From Vibrio mediterranei (lineage in GTDB: Bacteria > Pseudomonadota > Gammaproteobacteria > Enterobacterales > Vibrionaceae): a DNA stretch of 64,000 nucleotides. The stretch lies in assembly GCF_900088415.1 (NCBI RefSeq), contig NZ_FLLQ01000013.1:1-64000 (forward strand). Direction: 5' to 3'. Both the position numbers and the translations under genes were made by a program. Below the pieces are notes generated by a model. The model was not told the origin of the DNA and searched no databases. It saw nothing but the letters and a program-made list of their open reading frames with translations. Below are positions 35,723 to 44,839 of this stretch, piece by piece; positions within the stretch are counted from its first letter, which is position 1, and each line of letters begins with the position of its first letter.

Positions 35723-38476
35723 ATGACTAAAAAGTGGTTCACTGAAACCGTTGAGAATACCCAGCAGATGATGGGTGTAGCGCCAGAGCAAGGTTTGTCT
35801 TCACAAGAAGCGGCGGAGCGTCAATCTCAGTACGGTAAAAACGAACTTCAAGAAAAGGCAGGAAAATCTGCGCTTGAACTCTTTGCTCATCAATTTAAAA
35901 ACCCACTGATCTTCATTCTAGGTGTGGGTGCCATTGTTTCCTATTTCACCGGACACTTAGTGGATGCTATCGCGATTACCGCGATCATCTTTATCAATGC
36001 GCTGATCGCATTCTGGCAAGAATTCAAAGCTCAGAAAGGGATGGAAGCGCTGCGCCAAATGGCCGCACCGTCTGCACAAGTGAAGCGTGATGGCGAATGG
36101 ATTGATATTCCAGCTAGTGACATCGTACCTGGTGATATCTTAAAAATCAGCACAGGTGACATCCTAGCGGCTGACGTTCGTATCTTAGAAGCTAATCGTC
36201 TATCTATCGACGAAGCGGCGCTGACTGGTGAATCTGAGCCGGTAGATAAAACGGCTAAAGTGATTGACGACGAAACGGTAGGTCTTGGGGACCAGTTAAA
36301 CATGGGCTTTATGACTACCATGGTTACGTCGGGCACGGGTCTAGGTTTAGTTGTGGCGACAGGTATGCAGACCGAAGTAGGTCACATTGCCGACCTGATG
36401 GCGAACACTGAAGAAACTAAGACACCAATGCAAGAGCGTATGGATACCATCGCCAAGACTTTGATGCTAGTTGCGCTTGGCGTAGTAGCAGTAGTGTGTG
36501 CGATTGGTCTTTATTATGGCATGCCTTGGCTAGAGATCTTAAATACAGGTATCTCACTGTCGGTAGCCGCTATTCCTGAAGGCCTTCCTACGGTAATCAC
36601 TATTGTTCTGACCATGGGTTCTACTCGTATGGTGAAGAATAATGCTCTGGCTAAGCAGTTGGCGGCGATAGAGACTTTAGGTTCTACCACAGTTATCTGT
36701 TCAGATAAAACAGGTACGCTCACTCAAAACCAAATGCAGGTAATGAAGGCGTATGATGCGAGCGGTCGTTACTGGGAAGTAAGTGGTAAAGGCTTCAGTC
36801 CTGAAGGTCAATTTAAGCCGCTATCGCATAGCACAGATGCAAAGCAAAGCCCAGAGATGATGAAAGGGCTAGTGGTTGCAACATTATGTAATGACTCTGA
36901 ATACATCATGGATGGCGACAAGTCGACGGTTCGTGGTAATCCAACAGAGGGCGCCCTGATTGTGGCGGCGGCGAAGGCGGGTCTTAACCAATCTGAGATG
37001 CTGACTTCAGGCGGCTATTCAATTGTTGAGAAGTTCCCATTCGACTCTTCTCGTAAGATGGCATCAGTGATTGTCAAAGATCCAGAGGGTAACCATTTCC
37101 TAGCGATTAAAGGTGCACCAGATGTGATTCTTCGCAATGCTGCAGGCTTTATGGTTGATGGTATGCCAGTAGACCACACACCAACCGCGACAGACGGCAA
37201 CTTAGCGCTAGCGGCAAGCCCGAGCGAAGAGATTGTGGCGAACTATGAAGCGGCGATTGAGAACTTTGCTCAAGATGCACTACGTACGCTAGCGGTTGGC
37301 TATAAAGCGTTAACTGAAGCTGACCTTGAGCGTGACCATAGCGAGCTTGAGAAAGGCATTACTGTGCTTGGTCTATACGGCATCATGGATCCACCGCGTC
37401 CTGAAGTACGCGATGCCATTGAAAGCTGCTACCAAGCAGGGGTAAGAACGGTAATGATCACTGGTGACCACGCGCTAACTGCCGCGGCGATTGCTCGTGA
37501 TATCGGTATCATCCGTAGTGAGAAAGACTTGGTTGTGACGGGTGCAGAGCTCGATGAGATGGATGATGATAAGCTTCGTCAAATCTGTCCAGATGTTGCG
37601 GTATTTGCCCGTGTAACGCCAGAGCATAAGCTGCGTATCGTTCAGGCTCAGCAGTTCAACAACGAAGTGGCTGCAATGACAGGTGATGGTGTGAATGATG
37701 CACCAGCATTGCGCCGCGCAGACATTGGCGTTGCCATGGGTATTACTGGTACGTCGGTTGCAAAAGACTCAGGTGACCTTATCTTACTGGATGATAACTT
37801 CAGCACTATCGTGAAAGCGGTACGCCAAGGTCGTCAAATCTTCGATAACCTTCGTAAGTTCATCCGTCAGGCTCTAACAGCGAACGTTGGTGAAGTATCG
37901 GTAATTCTGTTCGCATTCTTAATGATGGGCCCAGAAGCTATTTTGCCGCTAACACCACTGATGATTCTATGGATCAACTTGGTATCGGACGGTCTACCAG
38001 CACTAGCGCTAGGTGTTGAGCCAGAAGAGAAAGATCTGATGGAGCGTAAGCCTCGCAAACGTAACGAGAGCTTCTTCAGTGACCACCTAGGTACTCGTAT
38101 CCTGACTCGTGGTCTGGCATTAGGTGGCATGAGCTACATGGCGTTTAACTGGGCACTGACGAACGGTTTCTCAGCGAACTACGCACAGACAATGGCATTT
38201 GCGATGCTGGTGTTTGCTCAGCTTTGGCACCTATTTGACTCACGTACCTTTACGTCGCTATACCGCAGAAACCCATTCACCAACCCGTACCTACTAGGTG
38301 CAGTAGCGGTGTCAGCGATTCTATCGCTAGGGGTTATCTATACCGGTCTAGGTCAGCTAATCTTCAACACGGAAGCACTAGCAGCAGGTCACTTATTCGG
38401 TGTCATTATGGCAGCATCACTACCGACGCTGGTTATGTCTGCAGTGAAAGAAGCAACGAAGACTAAGTGGGTTTAA
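35723..38476 (+). CDS. P-type (P2A-like) cation ATPase, probably Ca2+-exporting
   Basis: A 917-residue P2-type ATPase with ten expected membrane helices. The actuator motif LTGES, phosphorylation site SDKTGTLT (Asp328) and hinge MTGDGVNDAP are intact. Ion-site residues seen in SERCA-type pumps are conserved: PEGLP in helix 4, ANVGEV in helix 5 (N and E), and INLVSDGLPA in helix 6 (N and D). This predicts Ca2+ transport out of the cytoplasm, though Mn2+ or Na+ relatives exist. The start at 35723 (MTKKWFTETVENTQQ) has CGGAG upstream. It is a single gene with a terminator, inserted between prlC and asnC/rsmJ. Confidence 0.87.
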   Translation: MTKKWFTETVENTQQMMGVAPEQGLSSQEAAERQSQYGKNELQEKAGKSALELFAHQFKNPLIFILGVGAIVSYFTGHLVDAIAITAIIFINALIAFWQEFKAQKGMEALRQMAAPSAQVKRDGEWIDIPASDIVPGDILKISTGDILAADVRILEANRLSIDEAALTGESEPVDKTAKVIDDETVGLGDQLNMGFMTTMVTSGTGLGLVVATGMQTEVGHIADLMANTEETKTPMQERMDTIAKTLMLVALGVVAVVCAIGLYYGMPWLEILNTGISLSVAAIPEGLPTVITIVLTMGSTRMVKNNALAKQLAAIETLGSTTVICSDKTGTLTQNQMQVMKAYDASGRYWEVSGKGFSPEGQFKPLSHSTDAKQSPEMMKGLVVATLCNDSEYIMDGDKSTVRGNPTEGALIVAAAKAGLNQSEMLTSGGYSIVEKFPFDSSRKMASVIVKDPEGNHFLAIKGAPDVILRNAAGFMVDGMPVDHTPTATDGNLALAASPSEEIVANYEAAIENFAQDALRTLAVGYKALTEADLERDHSELEKGITVLGLYGIMDPPRPEVRDAIESCYQAGVRTVMITGDHALTAAAIARDIGIIRSEKDLVVTGAELDEMDDDKLRQICPDVAVFARVTPEHKLRIVQAQQFNNEVAAMTGDGVNDAPALRRADIGVAMGITGTSVAKDSGDLILLDDNFSTIVKAVRQGRQIFDNLRKFIRQALTANVGEVSVILFAFLMMGPEAILPLTPLMILWINLVSDGLPALALGVEPEEKDLMERKPRKRNESFFSDHLGTRILTRGLALGGMSYMAFNWALTNGFSANYAQTMAFAMLVFAQLWHLFDSRTFTSLYRRNPFTNPYLLGAVAVSAILSLGVIYTGLGQLIFNTEALAAGHLFGVIMAASLPTLVMSAVKEATKTKWV

Positions 38477-38495
38477 TCCTTCACTTGGGATAGTA

Positions 38496-38524
38496 AAAAG
38501 GCGCTCTAAAGAGCGCCTTTTTTT
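38496..38524 (+). terminator. Terminator of the P-type ATPase gene
   Basis: The stem AAAAAGGCGCTCT/AGAGCGCCTTTTT is followed by T residues; it is symmetrical enough to work for asnC from the other side as well. Confidence 0.9.
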
Positions 38525-38545
38525 GGGTTGGTGGGGCTTTGGAGT

Positions 38546-38571
38546 AGATCCCTGCCTGCGCAGGGGGACGG
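38546..38571 (+). repeat. Degenerate Vibrio-type dispersed repeat, unit 1
   Basis: AGATCCCTGCCTGCGCAGGG followed by GGACGGA resembles the short dispersed palindrome of vibrios (of the form AGATCCCCGC...GCGGGGATGACGG). It pairs as an inverted repeat with unit 2 at 38599. Confidence 0.5.
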
Positions 38572-38598
38572 ACTTAAAAGTATATTTCCTCAAAATGT

Positions 38599-38627
38599 TC
38601 CGTCATTCCGCTAGCTTCGCAGGAATC
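38599..38627 (-). repeat. Degenerate Vibrio-type dispersed repeat, unit 2
   Basis: TTCCGTCATTCC...GCAGGAATCT is, on the minus strand, a diverged copy of unit 1 (AGATTCCTGC...GGAATGACGGAA). The two units face each other between the ATPase and asnC. Confidence 0.5.
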
Positions 38628-38648
38628 TAAATACGGCGCACACAACCC

Positions 38649-39110
38649 TTAAGGATTCACATTGCGACTAATCGGGTTCTGCAACGAGATCAACGTCTCC
38701 GTCGATTGTACTTCTTCAATCGCTTGCAGTTTATCGATTAACACGTGCTGCAACTCCTCAATTGAGCGACACATCAGCTTCACGAAGATGTTATATGCCC
38801 CTGTGGTGTAGTAGGCTTCAACCACTTCATCCAAGGCATTTAGTTTCTCTAGTGCAGAATGGTAGTCACGCGCAGCGTAAAGGTTAATACCGATAAAACA
38901 GCACACGTCGTAGCCGAGTTTTTTGGTATTCACGACCACTTCGGTACCTTCGATAATTCCAGCGGCTTTCATCTTTTCAATGCGCACATGGATAGTGGCA
39001 GGGCTGACATCGAATTGCTTCGCCATCTCTGCATAGGGGCGACGGGCATCTTCCATCAGTGTTTTTAGGATCGCTTTGTCGAGGTCATCAAGTCCATTAG
39101 TGGCATGCAT
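38649..39110 (-). CDS. asnC: Lrp/AsnC-family regulator AsnC
   Basis: A 153-residue regulator. The N-terminal helix-turn-helix contains ARRPYAEMAKQFDVSPATIH, followed by a RAM ligand-binding domain. The characteristic AsnC stretches are LGYDVCCFIGI, DEVVEAYYTTGAYNIFVKLM and ETLISLQNPISR. In E. coli AsnC activates asnA and responds to asparagine. asnA is not in this window, so the target is elsewhere. The gene converges on the ATPase gene and is divergent from rsmJ. Confidence 0.93.
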   Translation of the reverse strand: MHATNGLDDLDKAILKTLMEDARRPYAEMAKQFDVSPATIHVRIEKMKAAGIIEGTEVVVNTKKLGYDVCCFIGINLYAARDYHSALEKLNALDEVVEAYYTTGAYNIFVKLMCRSIEELQHVLIDKLQAIEEVQSTETLISLQNPISRNVNP

Positions 39111-39258
39111 ATCGAGTCCTAGGTTATGGTCGTATTGATGGGGCTAAAGCTTATCACTATTTCCATCTGGTCGTCTTTGTGCGGATCACGGTTATTGGTC
39201 ACCGTTGCGACTTGAGGTAAACTTGCGCGCTATACCTTAGCCTTATTCGGAGCCTATC

Positions 39259-40038
39259 TTGCAAATCCAACTTATCTGCGAACATGAGCCACGCCAACAA
39301 CAGCTACTGGATCTTGCCAGTCGTTGGGGCTTAACGGCGTGCCAATCGTCTGAGTTCGCTCTGGTTTTAACTGAAGAAAGGCTAGAACTACGCAAGTTGG
39401 ATGAGCCTAAACTAGGCGCTATCTTTGTTGATCTTGCTGGTGGTGCGGTGGCTCATCGTCGTAAGTTTGGAGGTGGCAAGGGACAGGCTATTGCTAAAGC
39501 GGCAGGGTTAAATAAAGGTGTGACCCCCACCGTTCTTGATGGAACAGCAGGTCTGGGCCGCGATGCTTTTGTACTAGCTTCTCTGGGCTGTAAAGTACAA
39601 ATGGTAGAAAGACACCCGGTAGTGGCCGCTTTACTTGATGACGGTCTTTCACGTGCCAAGCAGGACGAAGAAATCGGAGAGTGGGTCAGCGAGCGAATGT
39701 CTCTGTTGCACGCATCAAGCTTGGAAGCTTTGGATTCCCTCGCCGATGACAGCCAGTTTGAACGCCCCGATGTCGTTTACCTTGACCCGATGTACCCGCA
39801 TCCAGAAAACAAGAAAAAATCTGCTCTGGTAAAAAAAGAGATGCGAGTTTTCCAGTCTTTGGTCGGCGCTGATACAGATGCCGATGGGTTACTGGAGCCA
39901 GCTCTGAAGCTTGCGACTAAGCGGGTTGTGGTGAAACGTCCTGATTACGCCAATTGGCTGGATGAGAAAAAACCGACAATGGCGATTGAAACCAAAAAAA
40001 ACCGTTTTGATGTTTATGTCAACGCATCAATGAGTTAA
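39259..40038 (+). CDS. rsmJ: 16S rRNA (guanine-1516-N2)-methyltransferase RsmJ
   Basis: A 259-residue S-adenosylmethionine-dependent methyltransferase that modifies G1516 of 16S rRNA. Conserved segments are [38 protein letters not shown], the SAM-binding [17 protein letters not shown] and catalytic YLDPMYPH, followed by [18 protein letters not shown]. The start is TTG at 39259 with CGGAGCC upstream; there is no in-frame ATG near. E. coli places rsmJ next to prlC, and here the two are separated by about 4 kb of inserted genes. Confidence 0.94.
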   Translation: MQIQLICEHEPRQQQLLDLASRWGLTACQSSEFALVLTEERLELRKLDEPKLGAIFVDLAGGAVAHRRKFGGGKGQAIAKAAGLNKGVTPTVLDGTAGLGRDAFVLASLGCKVQMVERHPVVAALLDDGLSRAKQDEEIGEWVSERMSLLHASSLEALDSLADDSQFERPDVVYLDPMYPHPENKKKSALVKKEMRVFQSLVGADTDADGLLEPALKLATKRVVVKRPDYANWLDEKKPTMAIETKKNRFDVYVNASMS

Positions 40039-40169
40039 CGCTCTTCATTTGTTTATTTGAGTAATTTGCTCGTTGTAACTGGAGCAAGTTACTTGAAACT
40101 GCCCGCATTAGACGTTATATCTAACTAAGAATCATTCCTGTTTTCGTTGTCTGGGTGTTGGAGAGTGGT

Positions 40170-40685
40170 ATGAGTAAGCGTCTGTGTAAGTTAAATCGTC
40201 GTGATATTAGCGACAACCTCGGTGAAATACACCGATTAGTCACTGAGCCTAAATACCTATGCCGCTCCTGTTCCCGATCTTCTGTGGACAAATCAACGCT
40301 GTGCAAGCCTGCCGCGATTCCTCCTGCCTCTTGTCAAAATAAGCCAGTTCACGAGCAACAGCAATGTGGTGTTCTTGCTGAAGCTTTACCTCAAGTTCGC
40401 CCTGTTAAGTTGGAGAAGACCTCAGAGAAAAAAGTCAGCAATACCTCAGTGTTAGAGGCGAATTTGATTGATTCAGAGATGATGGAAGTGGTGGATAAAA
40501 AAGCGGTAAAACGCGCCAAGAAAGCGCTCAAGGCACAGAAAAAAGCTCAGAAGAAATTGCTGAAAGTACTTAAGAAGAGCCAAAAGCTCGCTCGCAAACA
40601 GAGTAAGTTGGAACAGAAGTATCAGCTCGCGGCCAATTTGGTTGAGAAACAGGTTGTTAAAGTGCAGCCAGAACAGCTGCACTAG
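40170..40685 (+). CDS. Basic, lysine-rich protein of unknown function
   Basis: About 171 residues. The N-terminal 60 residues contain several cysteines (LCRSCSRSSVDKSTLCKP, and another in PASCQNK) that could form a small metal-binding site. The C-terminal third (about 115-160) is a long Lys/Ala/Leu helix (KRAKKALKAQKKAQKKLLKV) likely to bind RNA or DNA, or to coil. No signal peptide is seen. The start ATG at 40170 follows GGAGAG. It converges on the DMT transporter gene. I do not recognise a named family. Confidence 0.65.
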   Translation: MSKRLCKLNRRDISDNLGEIHRLVTEPKYLCRSCSRSSVDKSTLCKPAAIPPASCQNKPVHEQQQCGVLAEALPQVRPVKLEKTSEKKVSNTSVLEANLIDSEMMEVVDKKAVKRAKKALKAQKKAQKKLLKVLKKSQKLARKQSKLEQKYQLAANLVEKQVVKVQPEQLH

Positions 40686-40704
40686 TTTTCTCTAGGTGGA
40701 AGTC

Positions 40705-41583
40705 CTAAGCGTTATTGAACTGGGCTTCCGCTCTCGGTTTCACCCACAGTTCGTTGACCACTAACGACAGCAGAATGATTCCGCCTCCAATCGACAGTTT
40801 TACTAAATCCACATCGCGATTCCAAATCACAATATTGACGATAAGCCCGGCAGGAACCAATAAGTTATTCATCACAGCCAGCGCCCCTGCGTTGACCAGA
40901 CACGCCCCTCTGTTCCAAATGAAATACCCCAAGCCCGATGCAATTACACCCAAGTAAATTAGCACGCCCCATTGCAGGCTGGTGGTCGGCATCTTGTCAA
41001 AACTGCCAAACAGCGCAAAGGCGATCGTTGCTACGATGGTTGCTCCAAAGTAGAAGTAACCAAACACGCTATGCTGTGGCAGTTCAACGTCTGCTTGCTC
41101 CATCACATATTTATAACCAACCTGTCCAATAGCAAAACAGAGGTTGGCTCCCTGTACCACGAGAAAGCCCGTGATGAAGTTGTCATTGATACCCGCAAAC
41201 TTGATAAAGGCAGCGCCAGCCACCGCAATCGCGGCAGTGATAAAATACCAAGGAGAAAAGCGTCCTTTTAGGAAGTCATAGAAAAGTGTTACGTAAATGG
41301 GAGTAAAAACAGTGAACAGCAACACTTCAGGTACGGATAGCAATAAGAAGGACTGATAGTAGAAGCAATACATCAAGCCTAGTTGGATACCACCAATGGC
41401 CATCAGCTTGGCTTTTAAGGCACCTGGCACTTGTCTAAAGTTAGTAAAAGGCAAAAAGACTAATGCGGCTAACACCACACGCATTAGAACTGAGAACCAC
41501 GAATCCACCTGACCCGCTAGATAGACCCCGATTAGGCTAAAGGAAAAAGCCCAAAGCAGAGTGACAGAATAAAGATAACCCAT
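40705..41583 (-). CDS. DMT-superfamily (EamA) transporter
   Basis: A 292-residue protein with about ten membrane helices in two EamA repeats (LLWAFSFSLIGVYLAGQVDS in repeat 1; ASGLGYFIWNRGACLVNAGA in repeat 2). Relatives are annotated as carboxylate/amino acid/amine exporters. Substrate and direction cannot be read from sequence. It is a single gene converging on the lysine-rich protein gene with a 19-bp gap. Confidence 0.82.
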   Translation of the reverse strand: MGYLYSVTLLWAFSFSLIGVYLAGQVDSWFSVLMRVVLAALVFLPFTNFRQVPGALKAKLMAIGGIQLGLMYCFYYQSFLLLSVPEVLLFTVFTPIYVTLFYDFLKGRFSPWYFITAAIAVAGAAFIKFAGINDNFITGFLVVQGANLCFAIGQVGYKYVMEQADVELPQHSVFGYFYFGATIVATIAFALFGSFDKMPTTSLQWGVLIYLGVIASGLGYFIWNRGACLVNAGALAVMNNLLVPAGLIVNIVIWNRDVDLVKLSIGGGIILLSLVVNELWVKPRAEAQFNNA

Positions 41584-41654
41584 TGCTTAAACATGCTGTT
41601 AATGTGAACGATGGAGCTATTGTAACATCTTTGTGAATCAATACAGATCGGATC

Positions 41655-41681
41655 AAAAAAGGCTCCTTTCGAAGCCTTTTA
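41655..41681 (-). terminator. uspA terminator
   Basis: On the minus strand AAAAGGCT...AGCCTTTTTT lies 8 bases after the uspA stop codon and ends in a T run. Confidence 0.8.
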
Positions 41682-41688
41682 CTGCAAG

Positions 41689-42114
41689 TTAGTCCTTAAT
41701 CGGAACCACTAACATATCGACAGGTGAGGTATTGATAAGTTGGCGAGTCGAAGACAGGATTTTGCTCCAGAAATCTTGGTGATGACCACATACCACAAGG
41801 TCGACATTGTATTCACTAATGGTATCGCGCAGCTCATTACTCAAATCACCACTACCTACTAATGAATGCTTAATTGGGTAGCCTGCGTATTCTGCAAAAT
41901 CTCTTAATTGAGTCATTGAGGCTTCCATCGCCTGATGTTGCGTCTCTGCCATGTTTAAATCAATCAGCCCGGTGTACAGCTCAGCATAATTGACATCAAT
42001 ATGGATAAATGAAACCTCTGCATCCAGTGGCTTCGCGAGAGAGACCGCCTTGTCTATGAGCATTTTGCTTTCTTCTGAGAGATCTAATGCGACCATAATA
42101 TGTTTATAACTCAT
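41689..42114 (-). CDS. uspA: Universal stress protein A
   Basis: A 141-residue cytoplasmic alpha/beta protein. Signature stretches are YKHIMVALDLSEESKMLIDK, FIHIDVNYAELYTGLIDLN, VDLVVCGHHQDFWSKILSS and TRQLINTSPVDMLVVPIKD, very close to E. coli UspA (144). It lacks the ATP-binding G-2x-G-9x-G(S/T) motif of other Usp families, as UspA does. It is made during growth arrest and stress. A strong AGGAGGAG site precedes the start. It is divergent from ftnA/uspB, whereas E. coli has uspA and uspB directly divergent. Confidence 0.96.
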   Translation of the reverse strand: MSYKHIMVALDLSEESKMLIDKAVSLAKPLDAEVSFIHIDVNYAELYTGLIDLNMAETQHQAMEASMTQLRDFAEYAGYPIKHSLVGSGDLSNELRDTISEYNVDLVVCGHHQDFWSKILSSTRQLINTSPVDMLVVPIKD

Positions 42115-42435
42115 AACGCACTCCTCCTGACGTTAGTACTATGGAAAACATAGCATTTTCCTCCTTAAAATTATGTTGATGTGATCTCAAATCGTTATCC
42201 AAAGTACAAATTACAGGCGGTCATTCGTGATCCTGTGAAGAGATATCACGTTTGAACAGAGAGCCTGTTTTGCGCCATGTAGCGATGGAAAAGTGGAGTC
42301 CATAAAGTTAATTCTCAGCAACAAGACAATAAATTGTGAGCAAAGTCGCCAAAGTTTTCTAGAATCAAAAGTAGCGATTGAGTATCCAGCAGGTTGTGAG
42401 TTTGGGTTTGAGATCAGAGACTCCTCAATAAGTTA
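42115..42435. other. uspA-ftnA intergenic region
   Basis: About 320 bases separating divergent uspA and ftnA. The inverted repeat CGTGAT...ATCACG (42226-42250, 13-base spacer) could be a regulatory site. A 61-codon GTG frame ending just before ftnA has no convincing ribosome-binding site or protein-like composition and is not called. Confidence 0.4.
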
Positions 42436-42444
42436 TGTTATAGT
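42436..42444 (+). promoter_or_regulatory. Candidate extended -10 promoter of ftnA
   Basis: TG-T-TATAGT is an extended -10 element (TGn plus TATAGT). It lies 36 bases before the ftnA start codon and has no good -35. Confidence 0.45.
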
Positions 42445-42479
42445 GGCGTTAACTTTTGAAATAAAATTAGGAGTCTAGA

Positions 42480-43007
42480 ATGCTTTCTCCAGCAATGGTT
42501 CAGCATCTGAATGAGCAAATTAACCTCGAATTCTTCTCATCCAATCTATACTTACAAATGAGTGCTTGGTGTGAAGACAAAGGTTTTGAAGGCGCGGCGC
42601 TATTTCTTCGTAAACACGCTGACGAAGAAATGCAGCACATGCACAGACTGTTTACTTATGTGAGTGAGACTGGTGCGTTACCGATTTTAGGTAGCATTGA
42701 AGCTCCAAGACATGATTTCGAAAGTCTAGGCGATGTGTTCCGTGAAACTTACAAGCATGAGCAGATGATTACTGAAAGAATCAACAAGCTTGCTCATGTG
42801 GCGTTCACCGCTCAGGACTACTCAACGTTTAACTTTCTTCAGTGGTATGTTGCGGAGCAACATGAAGAAGAAAAATTGTTTAAAGGGATCTTAGATAAGC
42901 TAGAACTCGTAGGTGAGAATGGTCAGGCGCTATTCTTTATCGACAAAGATTTAGCAGTGTTAGCAAAAGAGGGTTCTTCTTCCATTATGGACGCCCCAGC
43001 TGAGTAA
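42480..43007 (+). CDS. ftnA: Non-heme ferritin
   Basis: A 175-residue ferritin that stores iron in a 24-subunit shell. Ferroxidase ligands are visible in [12 protein letters not shown]-type helix A (here [16 protein letters not shown]), HADEEMQHM in helix B and [12 protein letters not shown] in helix D. There is no heme-binding Met as in bacterioferritin. TTAGGAGTC precedes the ATG. In vibrios it sits between uspA and uspB, as here. Placement by uspA/uspB suggests stationary-phase expression. Confidence 0.96.
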   Translation: MLSPAMVQHLNEQINLEFFSSNLYLQMSAWCEDKGFEGAALFLRKHADEEMQHMHRLFTYVSETGALPILGSIEAPRHDFESLGDVFRETYKHEQMITERINKLAHVAFTAQDYSTFNFLQWYVAEQHEEEKLFKGILDKLELVGENGQALFFIDKDLAVLAKEGSSSIMDAPAE

Positions 43008-43076
43008 TCTCAGCGTCTAAAAGTCGACTGTTCGTCTTTTTCTCTTGGGTGTCTAGGAAGATGTAGGGAGGAAAAG

Positions 43077-43400
43077 ATGATCAGTGGAGACACTATTCTA
43101 TTAGCATTGATGCTCATTACCTCAGTCAATATGGCGAGGTATCTGACAGCACTACGCGCACTTATATTCATCATGCGTGAAGCGCATCCGTTGCTCTATC
43201 AGCAAGTGGATGGACGAGGCTTCTTTACGGCGCACGGCAATATGTCGAAGCAAGTGAGACTGTATCACTATCTCAAAACTAAAGAATACCTCCACCACCA
43301 CGATCCAGTGTTTACCGGAAAGTGCGACAGAGTGCGTGAGCTGTTTGTACTTTGCTGTGCGCTTATTGGTGTCACCTTGTTTGCTGGATTTTTGCTTTAA
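43077..43400 (+). CDS. uspB: Universal stress protein B
   Basis: A 107-residue inner-membrane protein with two membrane helices ([20 protein letters not shown] near the N terminus and [19 protein letters not shown] at the end). The conserved middle [20 protein letters not shown] and KQVRLYHYL matches E. coli UspB (111). In E. coli it is RpoS-dependent and affects ethanol resistance. GGGAGGAAAAG precedes the start. It follows ftnA by 69 bp and probably shares its transcript. Confidence 0.93.
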   Translation: MISGDTILLALMLITSVNMARYLTALRALIFIMREAHPLLYQQVDGRGFFTAHGNMSKQVRLYHYLKTKEYLHHHDPVFTGKCDRVRELFVLCCALIGVTLFAGFLL

Positions 43401-43537
43401 CGACAAAGCATTACGGCACCTTTTATAAGGTGTGGTTGAGGTAACACAAGGACAAGGCATTGTCGCAAACCGGGCTAATGGCTCCGGGGAGTTGGCTTTA
43501 TTTAATGAAGTCGCTAAAATAGCGCCAAATTGTCGAA

Positions 43538-43566
43538 AGGATGTGCAATCAGCACATCCTTTTTTT
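43538..43566 (+). terminator. uspB terminator
   Basis: A perfect 9-bp stem AGGATGTGC/GCACATCCT with loop AATCA is followed by TTTTTT, 27 bases before yhiN. Confidence 0.9.
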
Positions 43567-43592
43567 ATTGAAATTCTTGTCGGAACGTCGTG

Positions 43593-44780
43593 ATGAGTCA
43601 AAAAGTAGATGTGGTTGTTATTGGTGCTGGTGCTGCAGGTTTAATGTGTGCAGCAGAAGCGGGAAAACGTGGGCGTAGTGTGCTCGTGCTTGATCACGCC
43701 AAAAAACCAGGTCGAAAAATTCTTATCTCTGGTGGTGGTAAATGTAATTTCACCAACTACGACGTTTCTGCCAGTAACTATCTGTGTAGCAATCCACACT
43801 TTGTGAAATCGGCCCTGTCTCAGTATACCAACTGGGATTTTATTGCCATGGTGAGCAAATACGGCATTGAGTTTGAAGAGCGCGATCACGGCCAACTGTT
43901 CTGTTTAGAGTCGGCAAAAGATATCGTCAAGATGCTGCTGTCAGAATGTGAAACACCGAATATTCGCTTCGGCTATCAAGCCGACGTACACAGTATTGAG
44001 AAGACGGAGTCCGGTTTCTCTTTGCACGCTGATACTGATGTTATCGAATGTGAATCATTGGTTGTCGCTACTGGTGGGTTATCGATGCCTAAACTGGGGG
44101 CAACCCCGTTTGGTTATAAGATTGCTGAGCAGTTTGGTCTCGAAGTAAAACCTACAACTGCGGGTTTAGTGCCATTTACTCTGCACAAGGAAGACAAAGA
44201 GGATTTTGCGGAGCTATCGGGTATTGCGGTACCTGCGGAGATTACCGCTAATGACGGCACTTTGTTTAAAGAAGCCTTGCTGTTTACTCACCGTGGTCTG
44301 TCTGGACCGTCAGTGCTACAGATTTCTTCTTTCTGGAAGCCGGGTCAAAGTGTGTCGGTTAACCTAGTTCCAGAAGCGGATATTGATGAACTGCTTGCTC
44401 GTTCGTTGGAAAAGCATCCAAATCAAAGCTTGAAGAATACTCTGGCACGTGTGCTTCCTAAACGTTTAGTGGAAGTGCTTATTGAGCGCAAAGTATTTGC
44501 AGACAAACCATTGAAGCAGTACCACGCCAAAGAGTTGGTGGCAATTCGCGAAGCATTAGAGCACTGGAAAATCGCACCGAATGGTACTGAAGGGTATCGA
44601 ACGGCTGAGGTGACGCTTGGCGGTGTGAATACCGATCATCTTTCTTCTAAAACGATGGAATGCAAATCGATCCAAGGCTTGTTCTTTATTGGCGAAGTCA
44701 TGGACGTCACAGGCTGGCTTGGAGGCTACAACTTCCAGTGGTGCTGGTCTTCCGGTTTTGTTGCTGGTCAGCACGTTTAA
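43593..44780 (+). CDS. yhiN: HI0933/YhiN-family flavoprotein
   Basis: A 395-residue FAD-binding protein. The dinucleotide-binding motif is VVVIGAGAAGLMCAAEAGKR at the N terminus, then PGRKILISGGGKCNFTN. A family-specific C terminus contains GGVNTDHLSSKTMECK, GLFFIGEVMDVTGWLGGYN and WCWSSGFVAGQ. The substrate is unknown; relatives have been proposed to act on cofactors or RNA. The ATG at 43593 overlaps an in-frame GTG one codon earlier; the family N terminus fits either. The neighbourhood uspB-yhiN is conserved in enterics. Confidence 0.9.
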   Translation: MSQKVDVVVIGAGAAGLMCAAEAGKRGRSVLVLDHAKKPGRKILISGGGKCNFTNYDVSASNYLCSNPHFVKSALSQYTNWDFIAMVSKYGIEFEERDHGQLFCLESAKDIVKMLLSECETPNIRFGYQADVHSIEKTESGFSLHADTDVIECESLVVATGGLSMPKLGATPFGYKIAEQFGLEVKPTTAGLVPFTLHKEDKEDFAELSGIAVPAEITANDGTLFKEALLFTHRGLSGPSVLQISSFWKPGQSVSVNLVPEADIDELLARSLEKHPNQSLKNTLARVLPKRLVEVLIERKVFADKPLKQYHAKELVAIREALEHWKIAPNGTEGYRTAEVTLGGVNTDHLSSKTMECKSIQGLFFIGEVMDVTGWLGGYNFQWCWSSGFVAGQHV

Positions 44781-44811
44781 TTAGCCAACCTTATTCAGCA
44801 TTCTCTCTCGT

Positions 44812-44839
44812 TGGGCTTCTACACATTTGGAGAAGCCCA
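44812..44839 (+). repeat. 9-bp inverted repeat after yhiN
   Basis: TGGGCTTCT and AGAAGCCCA flank a 10-base loop, 31 bases after the yhiN stop. No T run follows, so it is only a weak terminator candidate. Confidence 0.45.

Noticed and set aside
42293-42478. 61-codon GTG frame directly before ftnA
   Set aside because: It lacks a ribosome-binding site, has no recognisable protein features and overlaps the proposed ftnA promoter.
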